Source: Lachnospiraceae bacterium
GTDB lineage: Bacteria; Bacillota; Clostridia; Lachnospirales; Lachnospiraceae
Direction: 5' to 3'
DNA: 64,000 bases
Assembly (NCBI GenBank): GCA_022483465.1
Contig: JAKVNF010000003.1
Coordinates: 756,501-820,500 of the forward strand
Below the pieces are notes generated by a model. The model was given only the letters and a program-made list of their open reading frames with translations. It made no database searches and had not been told where the DNA came from. Every line of letters starts with the position of its first letter. The first letter of the stretch is position 1. Position numbers and translations under genes: made by a program. Below, in pieces: positions 50,994-61,623 of this stretch.

Positions 50994-53900
50994 ATGGAAA
51001 AGAGCTGGAACCGTCCGGAGCTCTCGAATGAGAACTTATGGGAGATGCTGGATGCGCTCCCGGGTTCCGTCTATGTTCTTCTGCCGGAGGAAAACGATTC
51101 CTTTCCCGTCTACATGAACGAGGGCTGCCTGCACATGCTGGAGGCGGACACCTATGCCACAGCCTACTCCTTCTGCGACGGCAACTTCTGGAAGTTCGTC
51201 GATCCTGCGGACCAGAAGACGGTGCGGGAGGTCTACGAGCGCCTGAAGCGGGCGGTGGGCACGAGTGAGGCCTTTGACTGCAGCATCATCACCCGCATGG
51301 GAAATCGCCGGCTCCTCCGCGTTGTCGCCAAGTCCCAGAGAACTGCCAAGGGACAGACCCTGATTTTGGACTATACCATGGATCTATATGCCGCCCCGGA
51401 GGGGGAACATGTCCTGGGGATCGACCGGCAGACGGGTCTTCTCAACATGCACGCGTTCCTGCGCCTGCTGCAGCAGCGGACCGAGAGCGCTTCCGAAACT
51501 TCTCAGCACATCCTCTTGTACCTCGACCTGGTCAACTTCCAGCGCTACAACCGAACACGCGGCATTGCCCGCGGGGATCAGTTCCTGCGCGCCGTGGGGG
51601 CGTGCATTCACCACTGCTTTCCGGGGAGCCCCGCTGCCCACTTTGATGCGGATCACTTTGCCTTCCTGGCAGAGGAGAAGGGCCTTCTGCAGCAGGCGCA
51701 GCGCCTTCGGGAGATGATCCGGAAGATGGCCCCGGAAGTCATCGACTGCAGCATCGGCGCCTGCCGGCTCGGCGGGCCGGACCTTGCGCCGGACACCGTC
51801 TGCGCGCGGGCAAAGATCGCCCGCGATGACAACCGCAAGCACCCCAACACCTATTTTTCCTACTATACGGACCGCATGGGAGAGGCCCTGGAGACAGCAG
51901 AGTACGTGACGACGAATCTCGACGAGGCGATCCGGCAGGGCTGGATCCGCGTCTTTTACCAGCCGATTCTCCGGGCGGTCTCTGGGCAGCTCTGCAGCAT
52001 GGAGGCGCTCGCAAGGTGGGACGATCCCAAGCGAGGTCTCCTTCCTCCTGCCTCCTTCATCGGCCCACTGGAGGAAGCACAGCTTGTCTGGAAGCTGGAT
52101 CTTTGCGTCATCCGGCAGGTGGTGCAGGACATCTCGGACCGGTGCCGGCAGGGTCTCCCCGAAATCCCGGTCTCGGTCAACCTCTCCCGGATGGATTTTC
52201 TGTCCTGCGACCTGGTGAAGGAGATCGAGGACCTCGTCCGGCGCTATGATGTGCCCCGCAGGATGCTCCATCTCGAGGTGACCGAGAGCGCCCTGGCCTC
52301 TCAGGAGGATCGGGTCCGCAAGGCCCTGGACCAGTTTCGGCGTGCCGGATATGAGATCTGGATGGACGACTTCGGGAGCGGCTACTCCACCTTAAACCTC
52401 CTGAAGGACTACAACTTCGATGTGCTCAAGCTGGACATGGAGTTTCTGCGCAATGACAGTATGCGCTCCCGGGAGATCATCACCTCGGTGATCGCGATGG
52501 ACAACAAGATCGGAATCCGGACCCTGGCGGAGGGCGTGGAGACGAAGGACCAGCTGGAATTTCTCAAAAAGTGCGGCTGCGAGAAGCTCCAGGGCTACTA
52601 CATCGGAAAGCCGATGCCCTTGGAAGAGGCCCTTGCCCACTGCGCCAAACAGGGATATCAGATCGAGAGCGAAGCAAAGAAGCGATACTACGGCGCGGTG
52701 GAAAAGAGCAACTTTCTGACCGAGACGCCGCTGTTTCTCGTGGACTGCGGGGACACGGCAAAGATTCTCGCCATGAACGCCCCCGCCCAGGACCTCTCGG
52801 AGGCGGACGGCCTTAACGGCATGGGGGAGGTGCAGCGCTATCTTGACGCGTGGCTTGTGACCGAGGGGGAGAAGCTCTTCTCGGCAGAGCGCTACGCGGC
52901 GGCCGCAAAGCGGGAGGGGGAGATTCTCGTGAGGATGCACGGAAAGGAGCGGCTGCTCCGCTTCCGGCACCTCTCCGACCTGGGAAACCACCGCCTCCTG
53001 GAGGTGCGGGTCGAGGATCACACCGGCTACCTGGAGGAGCTCTCCCGCAAGGCGCGGACCATGATGAACCTCCTCGGCTTCTACCGCAGCATCTATACGA
53101 TCGATGCGAAGACGCTGACCATCCGGAACCTGCGCTATGCTGATGCGCAGGACAAAAAGGAAGGTGGGGACTTTCTGCTCACCGAAAACGGCCCACTGCA
53201 GTCCGCCATCTTCCCCGCGGATCGGGCCCGGTATCTCTCCTTCCTGGATCCTAAGACCCTGACAGAGCGCCTCGCAAAAACCCCCGGAGGAATCCTCGCC
53301 GGTGTCTTCCGCACCAAAGATGCGAGCGGGACCTACCGCTGGATGTCCCACCGGCTGCTCTTTGCGGCGGACTCCGGAAGGCAGGAGATCCTCTACCTGA
53401 TCCGGGCCATGGATGTCGCCACCGCAAGGGAGGAGCTGAACCTGCAGAAGAGTGATCCCTACTGGACGCTGACGATGGAGCAGCCGCAGGACGGGAACGC
53501 CCTGTGGGATGACATGATGATGAACATCCCGATCCCGATGTTCTGGAAGGACAAGAACCGGAGATTTCTCGGCGCAAGCCGCTCCTTCCTCACCTTCTTC
53601 GGCTACGAGGACGTCTCTGCGATCCTCGGAAAGACCGACGAGGAGATCGGCTGGCACCCGAACGGAGAGGCGTACCGGGAGGACGAGCTCGAGATCTTAC
53701 GGAGCGGCCAGATGTGCGTCCAGGCCCCCGGCCGGTGCATCGCAAAGGGGAAAACCCGCACGATCTATGCCACCAAGTGGCCAACCTATCAGGGCGGCCG
53801 AATCAGCGGCCTGATGGGATTTTTCCTGGACGAGAAGACCAAAACCCACGAAGCGCAGGACCTCCCGGCAAAGTCAAGCGGCCTGCACAGTGTTGCGGAG

Positions 53901-55274
53901 TTTCTGGAGGACTTCTCAGACTATACCTGCGGCTACCATCTGAACGGCCAGACCTTCGGCGTCATCAGTCTCTCCGTGCCGGCACTGCGGCGCATCGCGG
54001 GCATCCAGGGACATGATGCGATGAAGGCGGTCCTTGGGGCCTGTGAGGCGGTGATCCGGGACGATGTCGGAAACAACGCCGTTGCGGCCCGCTTTGACGT
54101 GGGGAAGTTCGGGATCCTCTGTGCCGCGGAAAATGAGAAGGAGCTGCAGGAGCGCGCCGAAAAGATCCGCAGGCAGATCGAGGACATCCACAAAGTGGAT
54201 TCCACGACCTGCACCCTCTTTGTCGAGGTCCGCACGGCATTCGGCAATCAGGTGACAGCGCTATGGGATTCGATTCTCTCCGCCTTTTTTGCCGATGCCA
54301 GCGGGGAGGCAAAGGAAGAGAAGGAAAAGAACCGGAAACTGCCGGCGCCATCCCGGGGCAGATGGACAGACCTGATGCGCGCCCTCGATGACATCCCGTT
54401 CGGAAGCTATCTCCTTCGCCCGGACCACACCGTGCTGTACTGGAACCGGGAGGCGGAAACGCTCCTTGGCTATACCAGAGAGGAAGTCCTTGGCAGGCGG
54501 TGCGTGGATCTCTCCATTGGCTGCTCCTTTGTGACCGGGGGCTTCATCCAGCGCGGAAACTGCCCTGCGGTGATCGCCTATACCACGGGACGGCCGCAGA
54601 CGATGCAGATGTTCATGCGCTGCAGGGACGGAAAGAACCTCCTGATCCGAAACACCCTGATTCCGCTTCGCGGGGAGAGCGGGGAGATCACGGAGCTGCT
54701 CTCCCTGTTTCTGCCGGCTGTGGACGGCCCCTGTGACCAGACCCTGGTGCGGGACATCTACGAGGTGGCAACGAGGGACCCCCTGACCTGCCTTCCCGGC
54801 CGCAGGTACATGGAATCCTGCATCGAGGAGGAGCTCGAGCGGTTCAAAAGAACCGGCCACCCCTTCGCAGTGCTGTTTGCCGACGCGAACAACTTCCACG
54901 ACGTCAACAATACCTACGGCCACACCGCCGGGGATGCCCTGCTTCGAATCATCGGCCTGGACCTTCGCAAGTACGGAAGGCGCGCGGACCGGTTCTGCCG
55001 CTGGGGTGGGGACGAGTTTGTCGGCCTCTTGCAGCTGCGGGATCCGAGCGAGATCGAGCAGGCAGCAAAGCGCTTCCAGAGGCTCTCGCGCCGCGAGGAG
55101 ATCGATGTGGACGGCGTGCAGATCTCGTGCCAGGCGGCAATCGGCATCACGGTGGCAAGAAAGAACGACGACGTGAAGTCGCTCATCACCCGGGCAGACC
55201 GGTACATGTACCTGGCAAAGCAGAACGAGGAAAGCCTCATCGTGACCGATGCCTCTGCCGAGGGCAAGACGTGA
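50994..55274 (+). CDS. Multidomain PAS/GGDEF/EAL cyclic-di-GMP signalling protein
   Basis: A 1,426-residue cytoplasmic protein without membrane segments. Order: PAS-like (1-110); degenerate GGDEF (about 148-290, active site replaced by HFDADHFA); EAL phosphodiesterase (about 310-560) with EALA at 337-340, LEVTES, MDDFGSGYSTL, and AEGVET; two PAS-like regions (about 570-830 and 839-946); a second degenerate GGDEF (about 972-1090); PAS (1126-1210); and a complete GGDEF (about 1260-1410) with GGDEF at 1338-1342 and an RRAD inhibitory site at 1329-1332, exactly five residues upstream. So it can in principle both make and break c-di-GMP, with product inhibition of synthesis. AAGGAGG precedes the ATG. 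No neighbour reveals its signal. Confidence 0.88.
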   Translation: MEKSWNRPELSNENLWEMLDALPGSVYVLLPEENDSFPVYMNEGCLHMLEADTYATAYSFCDGNFWKFVDPADQKTVREVYERLKRAVGTSEAFDCSIITRMGNRRLLRVVAKSQRTAKGQTLILDYTMDLYAAPEGEHVLGIDRQTGLLNMHAFLRLLQQRTESASETSQHILLYLDLVNFQRYNRTRGIARGDQFLRAVGACIHHCFPGSPAAHFDADHFAFLAEEKGLLQQAQRLREMIRKMAPEVIDCSIGACRLGGPDLAPDTVCARAKIARDDNRKHPNTYFSYYTDRMGEALETAEYVTTNLDEAIRQGWIRVFYQPILRAVSGQLCSMEALARWDDPKRGLLPPASFIGPLEEAQLVWKLDLCVIRQVVQDISDRCRQGLPEIPVSVNLSRMDFLSCDLVKEIEDLVRRYDVPRRMLHLEVTESALASQEDRVRKALDQFRRAGYEIWMDDFGSGYSTLNLLKDYNFDVLKLDMEFLRNDSMRSREIITSVIAMDNKIGIRTLAEGVETKDQLEFLKKCGCEKLQGYYIGKPMPLEEALAHCAKQGYQIESEAKKRYYGAVEKSNFLTETPLFLVDCGDTAKILAMNAPAQDLSEADGLNGMGEVQRYLDAWLVTEGEKLFSAERYAAAAKREGEILVRMHGKERLLRFRHLSDLGNHRLLEVRVEDHTGYLEELSRKARTMMNLLGFYRSIYTIDAKTLTIRNLRYADAQDKKEGGDFLLTENGPLQSAIFPADRARYLSFLDPKTLTERLAKTPGGILAGVFRTKDASGTYRWMSHRLLFAADSGRQEILYLIRAMDVATAREELNLQKSDPYWTLTMEQPQDGNALWDDMMMNIPIPMFWKDKNRRFLGASRSFLTFFGYEDVSAILGKTDEEIGWHPNGEAYREDELEILRSGQMCVQAPGRCIAKGKTRTIYATKWPTYQGGRISGLMGFFLDEKTKTHEAQDLPAKSSGLHSVAEFLEDFSDYTCGYHLNGQTFGVISLSVPALRRIAGIQGHDAMKAVLGACEAVIRDDVGNNAVAARFDVGKFGILCAAENEKELQERAEKIRRQIEDIHKVDSTTCTLFVEVRTAFGNQVTALWDSILSAFFADASGEAKEEKEKNRKLPAPSRGRWTDLMRALDDIPFGSYLLRPDHTVLYWNREAETLLGYTREEVLGRRCVDLSIGCSFVTGGFIQRGNCPAVIAYTTGRPQTMQMFMRCRDGKNLLIRNTLIPLRGESGEITELLSLFLPAVDGPCDQTLVRDIYEVATRDPLTCLPGRRYMESCIEEELERFKRTGHPFAVLFADANNFHDVNNTYGHTAGDALLRIIGLDLRKYGRRADRFCRWGGDEFVGLLQLRDPSEIEQAAKRFQRLSRREEIDVDGVQISCQAAIGITVARKNDDVKSLITRADRYMYLAKQNEESLIVTDASAEGKT

Positions 55275-55326
55275 CCGGCGCCTGCCCTTCCGCAGGATTT
55301 CATTTCATTCCACGCGGTTTTATCCC

Positions 55327-55355
55327 TTGCGGGACTGGCGGCAGGGTGCTATAAT
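55327..55355 (+). promoter_or_regulatory. Promoter of rpmE
   Basis: TTGCGG (55327-55332), 17 bp, TATAAT (55350-55355). Transcription would start near 55362, 125 nt upstream of the rpmE start codon. Confidence 0.75.
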
Positions 55356-55361
55356 CATCAA

Positions 55362-55478
55362 GCTGTCCTGAAATGGGGACAGTATTGTTTGTGCCATCCG
55401 CTTCGGATACTGCTGGAAGGCGGTCCATGTGGATGAGTGAATGATAGATCATTCACGCCTGCATCTACACGAAGGAGG
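55362..55478 (+). promoter_or_regulatory. Structured leader of rpmE
   Basis: The leader has an early stem-loop (CTGTCC...GGGACAG, near 55363-55382) and a two-tier hairpin directly ahead of the ribosome binding site: TGTGGATG (55428-55435) with CATCTACA (55462-55469), capping GTGAATGA/TCATTCAC (55437-55456). The Shine-Dalgarno GAAGGAGG starts two bases later. Ribosomal protein leaders often bind the protein product; that this one does so is inference. Confidence 0.5.
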
Positions 55479-55486
55479 AAAACGTC

Positions 55487-55687
55487 ATGAGAACAGAGAT
55501 TCAGCCGAAGTATTACGAGTGCAAGGTGACCTGCAACTGCGGCAATACTTTCATCACGGGCTCCACGAAGCCTGAGATCCACGTCGAGGTCTGCTCCAAG
55601 TGCCATCCGTTCTACACGGGTCAGCAGAGAGCCACTGCCGCGAAGGGCCGCATCGACAAGTTCAACAAGAAGTACGGCCTGCAGTAA
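55487..55687 (+). CDS. rpmE: 50S ribosomal protein L31 (zinc form)
   Basis: A 66-residue ribosomal protein. CNCG and CSKCH supply the zinc-binding cysteines of the C+ type, so a zinc-free paralogue may exist elsewhere. The family block HVEVCSKCHPFYTG is intact. It is followed by a terminator. Confidence 0.97.
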   Translation: MRTEIQPKYYECKVTCNCGNTFITGSTKPEIHVEVCSKCHPFYTGQQRATAAKGRIDKFNKKYGLQ

Positions 55688-55720
55688 GCCGCTTCATGCA
55701 ACAGAGCGAAAATCGGAGGA

Positions 55721-55754
55721 AGAGCACACAGTCACGGACTGCGTGCTCTTTTTC
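55721..55754 (+). terminator. Intrinsic terminator of rpmE
   Basis: AGAGCACACAGTC pairs with GACTGCGTGCTCT (one mismatch) around a short ACG loop, then TTTTTC. Confidence 0.88.
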
Positions 55755-55832
55755 GTATCTTCCCGTGCTATAATGACTTAAATTCCAGGGCTGCCAGGCG
55801 CCCCGGGAAAAGGAGACAAAAGGAGACCTTGT

Positions 55833-56789
55833 ATGGCAAATAAACAGCACTACTCCGGCATCGGCGGACAGGCGGTCCTCGAGGGCGTCATGATGCGCCG
55901 CGAGAACATGGTCGCCGTCGCGGTGCGCAAGAAGAGCCGCGACATCGAAGTCGAGGTGGAGGAGCACCATGCCCCGCTCGAGGGGACCATCTGGCAGAGG
56001 CTCCCCTTTGTGCGGGGCATCCTCGTCTTCGCCGACTCACTGGCCATCGGCATCAAGACCCTGAACTTCTCCACAAGGATGTACGACGAGGAGGAGACGC
56101 CCCCGAAGGACATGCGGGCGGCGGAGCAGGAGGAGAAGAAGGAGAATGTTCTCCTTTGCCTCACCACGGCGATCTCCTTTGCCTTTGCCCTGTTCTTGTT
56201 TGTCTTTCTTCCGGTCCTTCTGACCGACATCATCCGGGGCGCAATCCGCTCCGACTGGTTTCTCGCCCTGGTGGAGGGCCTGATCCGGATTGCGATCTTT
56301 CTCGTCTACCTCATCGCGATCTCCTCGATGAAGGACATCCACCGGCTCTACCAGTACCACGGGGCAGAACACAAGTGCATCAACTGCATCGAGCGGGGAA
56401 AGCCCCTGACCAAGCGCTACGTCCTGCAGAGCTCCCGGTTTCACAAGCGCTGCGGCACCAGCTTCCTGTTTCTGGTCATGCTGGTCTCGGTGGTGCTGTT
56501 TGTCTTCATCCGGGTGGATTCCACAGCGCTGCGGCTCCTCACGAGAATCGTCCTGATCCCGGTGGTCGCCGGGATCTCCTATGAGATCCTGCGGGCCGCG
56601 GGCCGCAGGGACACCCCTCTCATCCGGGTCCTCTCGGCGCCGGGGCTCTGGCTCCAGCGCTTTACGACGCGGGAGCCCGACGGCGACATGGTGGAGGTCG
56701 CCATCGCCTCCGTGGAGGCGGTGTTTGACTGGAAGAGCTATCTCATCCGCGAGTTCGGCTACACGGAGCGTGACTTCGATGGGCTCTGA
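55833..56789 (+). CDS. DUF1385 family membrane protein (YqhQ-like)
   Basis: A 318-residue protein. GGQAVLEGVMMRREN and the central YQYHGAEHKCINCIE are the DUF1385 hallmarks, with four membrane segments. It belongs to a cluster conserved across Clostridia between rpmE and prmC-prfA; the function is not settled. Its last eleven bases overlap the prmC start. Confidence 0.9.
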   Translation: MANKQHYSGIGGQAVLEGVMMRRENMVAVAVRKKSRDIEVEVEEHHAPLEGTIWQRLPFVRGILVFADSLAIGIKTLNFSTRMYDEEETPPKDMRAAEQEEKKENVLLCLTTAISFAFALFLFVFLPVLLTDIIRGAIRSDWFLALVEGLIRIAIFLVYLIAISSMKDIHRLYQYHGAEHKCINCIERGKPLTKRYVLQSSRFHKRCGTSFLFLVMLVSVVLFVFIRVDSTALRLLTRIVLIPVVAGISYEILRAAGRRDTPLIRVLSAPGLWLQRFTTREPDGDMVEVAIASVEAVFDWKSYLIREFGYTERDFDGL

Positions 56790-57657
56790 ACTGCGCGCCC
56801 TCTATGAGGAGGGGCGGGCGTATTTGAAGGGGTTCCCAGACGGGGACCTGGATGCAAAGATCCTCCTCTTTTCGGTGACAGGCGCCTCGGACGCCGACCT
56901 TCTCGCCGACCCGCACCGGGCCGTGGAGAGTGCAAAGGCTTCCCGGTACCGGGCCCTCTTGCAGAGGCGAAAGGAGCATGTCCCCACCGCCTACCTCACC
57001 GGCCACGCGGGCTTTATGGGCCTTGACTTTCTCGTCACCCCAGACGTATTGATCCCGGAGCAGGACACGGAGACCCTGGTGGAGGCGGCGCTCTTTCTTG
57101 TGAATGCGTCCCATCCAAAGACCCTGCGGGTACTGGATCTTTGCACGGGCTCCGGCTGCATTCTGCTCTCGGTCCTCCACTACCTGCGGCAGGCGGGCAT
57201 TCGCGCCACCGGCATCGGCACCGACCTCTCCGAGGCGGCCCTTGCCGTCGCAGAAAAAAACCGGGCGTGCCTTGACCTTGCAAAGGAGGCGTCCTTTTCA
57301 CAGGGAGATCTCTTCGCAGCCCTTGCGGACAGGGCGGATGCGGGGCCCTTTGACCTTGTCCTGTCCAATCCCCCCTACATCCGGGAGGACGTGATCGGAA
57401 CCCTCGCCCCGGAGGTGCGGGCCGCAGAGCCCCACATGGCACTCTCCGGCGGGGCGGACGGCCTTGCCTTTTACCGCCGCATCGCGGCGGGCCTTGGGCC
57501 CATCTGCCGGGACGGGGCGGCGGTCTTTCTCGAGATCGGCTATGATCAGGGAGGAGCTGTCTCTCGCATTCTGCAGGAGGCTGGCTTTTCCGGCATCCGG
57601 GTCCAAAAGGACCTAGGCGGGAACGACCGGGTGGTCTCCTGCAAAAAGACTCCATGA
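56779..57657 (+). CDS. prmC: Release factor glutamine methyltransferase
   Basis: A 292-residue SAM-dependent methyltransferase that methylates the Gln of the GGQ motif of RF1 and RF2, both of which are encoded in this window. An N-terminal helical domain precedes the Rossmann domain with [14 protein letters not shown] (SAM site) and the catalytic NPPY at residues 197-200. The ATG at 56779 is internal to a longer frame and lies inside the end of the DUF1385 gene with GGAG upstream. Confidence 0.95.
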   Translation: MGSELRALYEEGRAYLKGFPDGDLDAKILLFSVTGASDADLLADPHRAVESAKASRYRALLQRRKEHVPTAYLTGHAGFMGLDFLVTPDVLIPEQDTETLVEAALFLVNASHPKTLRVLDLCTGSGCILLSVLHYLRQAGIRATGIGTDLSEAALAVAEKNRACLDLAKEASFSQGDLFAALADRADAGPFDLVLSNPPYIREDVIGTLAPEVRAAEPHMALSGGADGLAFYRRIAAGLGPICRDGAAVFLEIGYDQGGAVSRILQEAGFSGIRVQKDLGGNDRVVSCKKTP

Positions 57658-57703
57658 TAAAGGAACAGCCTGCGGCAGCGCCGCAGGGGAAAGGTATTGT
57701 GAT

Positions 57704-58783
<1,080 letters not shown>

Positions 58784-58844
58784 GTCCCGAGGAGCATTTT
58801 ACAAAAACATAACAATGGGACAGGAAGAAAGAGGATACCATAAC

Positions 58845-59987
58845 GTGAGCGATAAGCCGACAGAATTAGAGGAGTCCAGAAAAAAGCTCGATGCGATCGA
58901 CGAAAAGATCGTCTCCCTCTTCGAGCAGCGCATGGAGATCTCCGAGGAGGTCGCCAGGTGGAAGATCGCAAACGGGATGCAGGTGCTGGACCGCAAGCGG
59001 GAAAGGCAGAAGCTCCAGAGCCTGGGTGCCCTTGCCACCAGCGACTTCAACCGCCGGGGCATCACCGAGCTCTATGAGCAGATCATGGCGATCTCCAGGA
59101 AGCGCCAGTACCAGATGATGGACGAGGCGAAGGCCCTCCACAACCTGCCCTTCATCAAGGTGGACCACCTGGTCACGGAGAAGACCAAGGTCGTCTACCA
59201 GGGCGCGGCGGGGTCCTACTCGGAGGCCGCGATGAAGCAGTTCTTCGGCCGGGACATCAAGAACTTCTGCGTCGACTCCTTCCGGGACGCCATGACCGCC
59301 ATCGAGGAGGGCGCGGCAGACTACGCGGTGCTCCCCATCGAGAACTCCACGGCGGGCATCGTCTCCGAGAACTACGACCTGTTGAACGAGTTCGAGAACT
59401 ACATCGTGGGAGAGCAGATCATCCCGATCCGGCACTGCCTGATGGGCGTGCCGGGCACCACGGAGCAGACGATCCGGACGGTCTACTCCCACGCCCAGAG
59501 CCTGATGCAGAGCGACAAGTTTCTGGAGGAGCACCCCTCCTGGCAGGCGGTGTCGATGGCAAACAACGCCTTCGCGGCGCGGAAGGTGGCAGAGGATCAC
59601 GACATCACCGAGGCCGCGATCGCAAGCCGCTATGCCGCCGAGGCCTACGGGCTGAACATCATCCGGGAAGGGGTCAACCAGGCGGCGTCCAACTCCACCC
59701 GGTTCATCATCTGCACCAACCAGAAGATCTTTCTCGAGGGGGCCAAAAAGATCAGCCTGATCCTGGAGATCGAGCACGAATCCGGCTCTCTCTACCGGAT
59801 CCTGTCGCACTTTATCTACAACAACCTGAACATGACCAAGATCGAATCCCGTCCGATCGAGGACCGCAACTTCGAGTACCGGTTCTTCATCGACTTCGAG
59901 GGGAGCCTGGAGGACTCGGCGGTCCGGAACGCCCTGCGGGGCCTTCGGGACGAGACCAAGTATCTGAAGATTTTGGGGAATTACTAA
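58845..59987 (+). CDS. pheA: Bifunctional chorismate mutase/prephenate dehydratase (P-protein)
   Basis: About 380 residues from a GTG at 58845 (AGAGGA is nine bases ahead); ATG 58815 is the alternative but has no ribosome binding site. Domains: AroQ chorismate mutase (about 5-90, LDAIDEKIVSLFEQRMEISEEVARWK), prephenate dehydratase (about 110-290, YQGAAGSYSEAA, NSTRF), and an ACT domain with the ESRP phenylalanine-binding sequence, so feedback inhibition by phenylalanine is expected. It makes phenylpyruvate for phenylalanine. Confidence 0.95.
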   Translation: MSDKPTELEESRKKLDAIDEKIVSLFEQRMEISEEVARWKIANGMQVLDRKRERQKLQSLGALATSDFNRRGITELYEQIMAISRKRQYQMMDEAKALHNLPFIKVDHLVTEKTKVVYQGAAGSYSEAAMKQFFGRDIKNFCVDSFRDAMTAIEEGAADYAVLPIENSTAGIVSENYDLLNEFENYIVGEQIIPIRHCLMGVPGTTEQTIRTVYSHAQSLMQSDKFLEEHPSWQAVSMANNAFAARKVAEDHDITEAAIASRYAAEAYGLNIIREGVNQAASNSTRFIICTNQKIFLEGAKKISLILEIEHESGSLYRILSHFIYNNLNMTKIESRPIEDRNFEYRFFIDFEGSLEDSAVRNALRGLRDETKYLKILGNY

Positions 59988-60029
59988 GCAGAAGGCAGCC
60001 TCCGCCGGCAGGGGGAGAAAAGGAGCGCT

Positions 60030-61556
60030 ATGGCAGTGCACATGTTTGGGGCCATCGATGTGGGAAGCTACGAGATCGGCCTGAAGATCTATCAGATCTC
60101 CCGGGGAAAGGGGATCAAGGTCATCGATCACCTGGAGCGAAGAATCGATCTGGGGAGCGACACCTACAACACGGGAAAGCTCTCCTATGAGCGGGTGCAG
60201 CAGGTGGGGCACATCCTGGCGGAGTACGCAAAAATCATGCGCACCTACCAGGTGGAGGCCTACCAGGCCTATGGCACCTCGGCAATCCGGGAGATGAACA
60301 ACCGGAGCCTGGTGCTTCCCCAGTGGGAGAGCGCCAGTGGCATCCACGTGGATGTGATCTCCAACTCGGAGCAGCGGTTCCTGGACTACAAGTCCGTGGC
60401 CTTCCGCGGCTCCCAGTTTGACGACTTCATCCGCGACTCCTGCGCCATCGTGGACATCGGCGGCGGCAGCATCCAGATCTCGCTGTTCAACGAGAACGTG
60501 CTGGTGGCCACCCAAAACATGCCCCTGGGGATCCTCCGGCTCTATGACAGCGTGGCTGCCCTGGACGCCCGCTCCACCCAGAAGGAGATGCTGATCGAGG
60601 AGATCGTGGACGCCCAGATTCGGACCTTCCAGAAGCTCTACCTGGGGGACCGCAAGATTCACAACATCATCGTGGTGGACGACTACATCTCCTCGTTCCT
60701 GCAGTCCCGCCACACGGAGTATGTCGATACGGCAAACGTGGACAAGATCTCGCAGATCGCAAGGGAGTCCTCGCTGAACGGTCTCTCCCGGTCTCTGGGA
60801 ATGACCACCGACGCCTTGCACCTTCTGTTCGTCTCGGCGGTCATGCTCCGGGTCATCGCCTACGCCTTCGGCGCGGACACGATCTGGGCACCCGGTGTCA
60901 CGCTCTGCGACGGCATCGCCTACGAGTACGCCGAGAAGAAGCGCATCCTTCCGCCCTCCCACAACTTTGAGGAGGACATCCTGGCCTGCGCCCGCAACAT
61001 CTCCAACCGCTACCAGGGCTCCATGGCCAGGTCCCAGACGCTGGAGACCATCGCGGTGAAGATCTTTGAGGCGACCAAGAAGATCCACGGCCTGGGCAAG
61101 AGAGAGCTTCTGCTCCTTCGCATCGCCACCACGCTTCACGACTGCGGCAAGTACATCTCCATGTCCGACATCGGAGAGTGCGGCTACCAGATCATCATGT
61201 CCACCGAGATCATCGGCCTCTCCCACAAGGAGCGGGAGATTGTGGCAAACGTGGTCCGGTTCAACCACTGCGACTTCATCTACTTTGAGGAGCAGCAGAA
61301 CGCCTCCGACCTGGATGAGGCGACCTACCAGACGATCGCAAAGCTCACCGCGATCCTGCGCATCGCCAACGGCCTGGACCGCTCCCACAAGCAGAAGTTC
61401 GGCGACATCCGGGTGCACATCCAAGGCGACCGCATGATCCTGACCGTGCAGGCAGGCATCGACATCACACTGGAGAAGGGCATGATCAGCCACCGGGCGG
61501 ACTTCTTCGAGGAGGTCTTTGGACTGACGCCCGTCATCAAGCAGGCAAAGAACTGA
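60030..61556 (+). CDS. ppx: Ppx/GppA family exopolyphosphatase with HD domain
   Basis: A 508-residue enzyme: an ASKHA fold (AIDVGSYEIGLKIY; IVDIGGGSIQISLF) that removes phosphate from polyphosphate or pppGpp, and a C-terminal HD domain (ATTLHDCGKYISMSD). AAGGAG precedes the ATG. It directly precedes ppk1, so this is the polyphosphate synthesis and breakdown pair. Confidence 0.92.
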   Translation: MAVHMFGAIDVGSYEIGLKIYQISRGKGIKVIDHLERRIDLGSDTYNTGKLSYERVQQVGHILAEYAKIMRTYQVEAYQAYGTSAIREMNNRSLVLPQWESASGIHVDVISNSEQRFLDYKSVAFRGSQFDDFIRDSCAIVDIGGGSIQISLFNENVLVATQNMPLGILRLYDSVAALDARSTQKEMLIEEIVDAQIRTFQKLYLGDRKIHNIIVVDDYISSFLQSRHTEYVDTANVDKISQIARESSLNGLSRSLGMTTDALHLLFVSAVMLRVIAYAFGADTIWAPGVTLCDGIAYEYAEKKRILPPSHNFEEDILACARNISNRYQGSMARSQTLETIAVKIFEATKKIHGLGKRELLLLRIATTLHDCGKYISMSDIGECGYQIIMSTEIIGLSHKEREIVANVVRFNHCDFIYFEEQQNASDLDEATYQTIAKLTAILRIANGLDRSHKQKFGDIRVHIQGDRMILTVQAGIDITLEKGMISHRADFFEEVFGLTPVIKQAKN

Positions 61557-61623
61557 AAACCCATTGACCGGAACAAGACAACCAAGCAAGTCAAACCGAT
61601 AGGGGTAGGAGATCGAGATCAAT

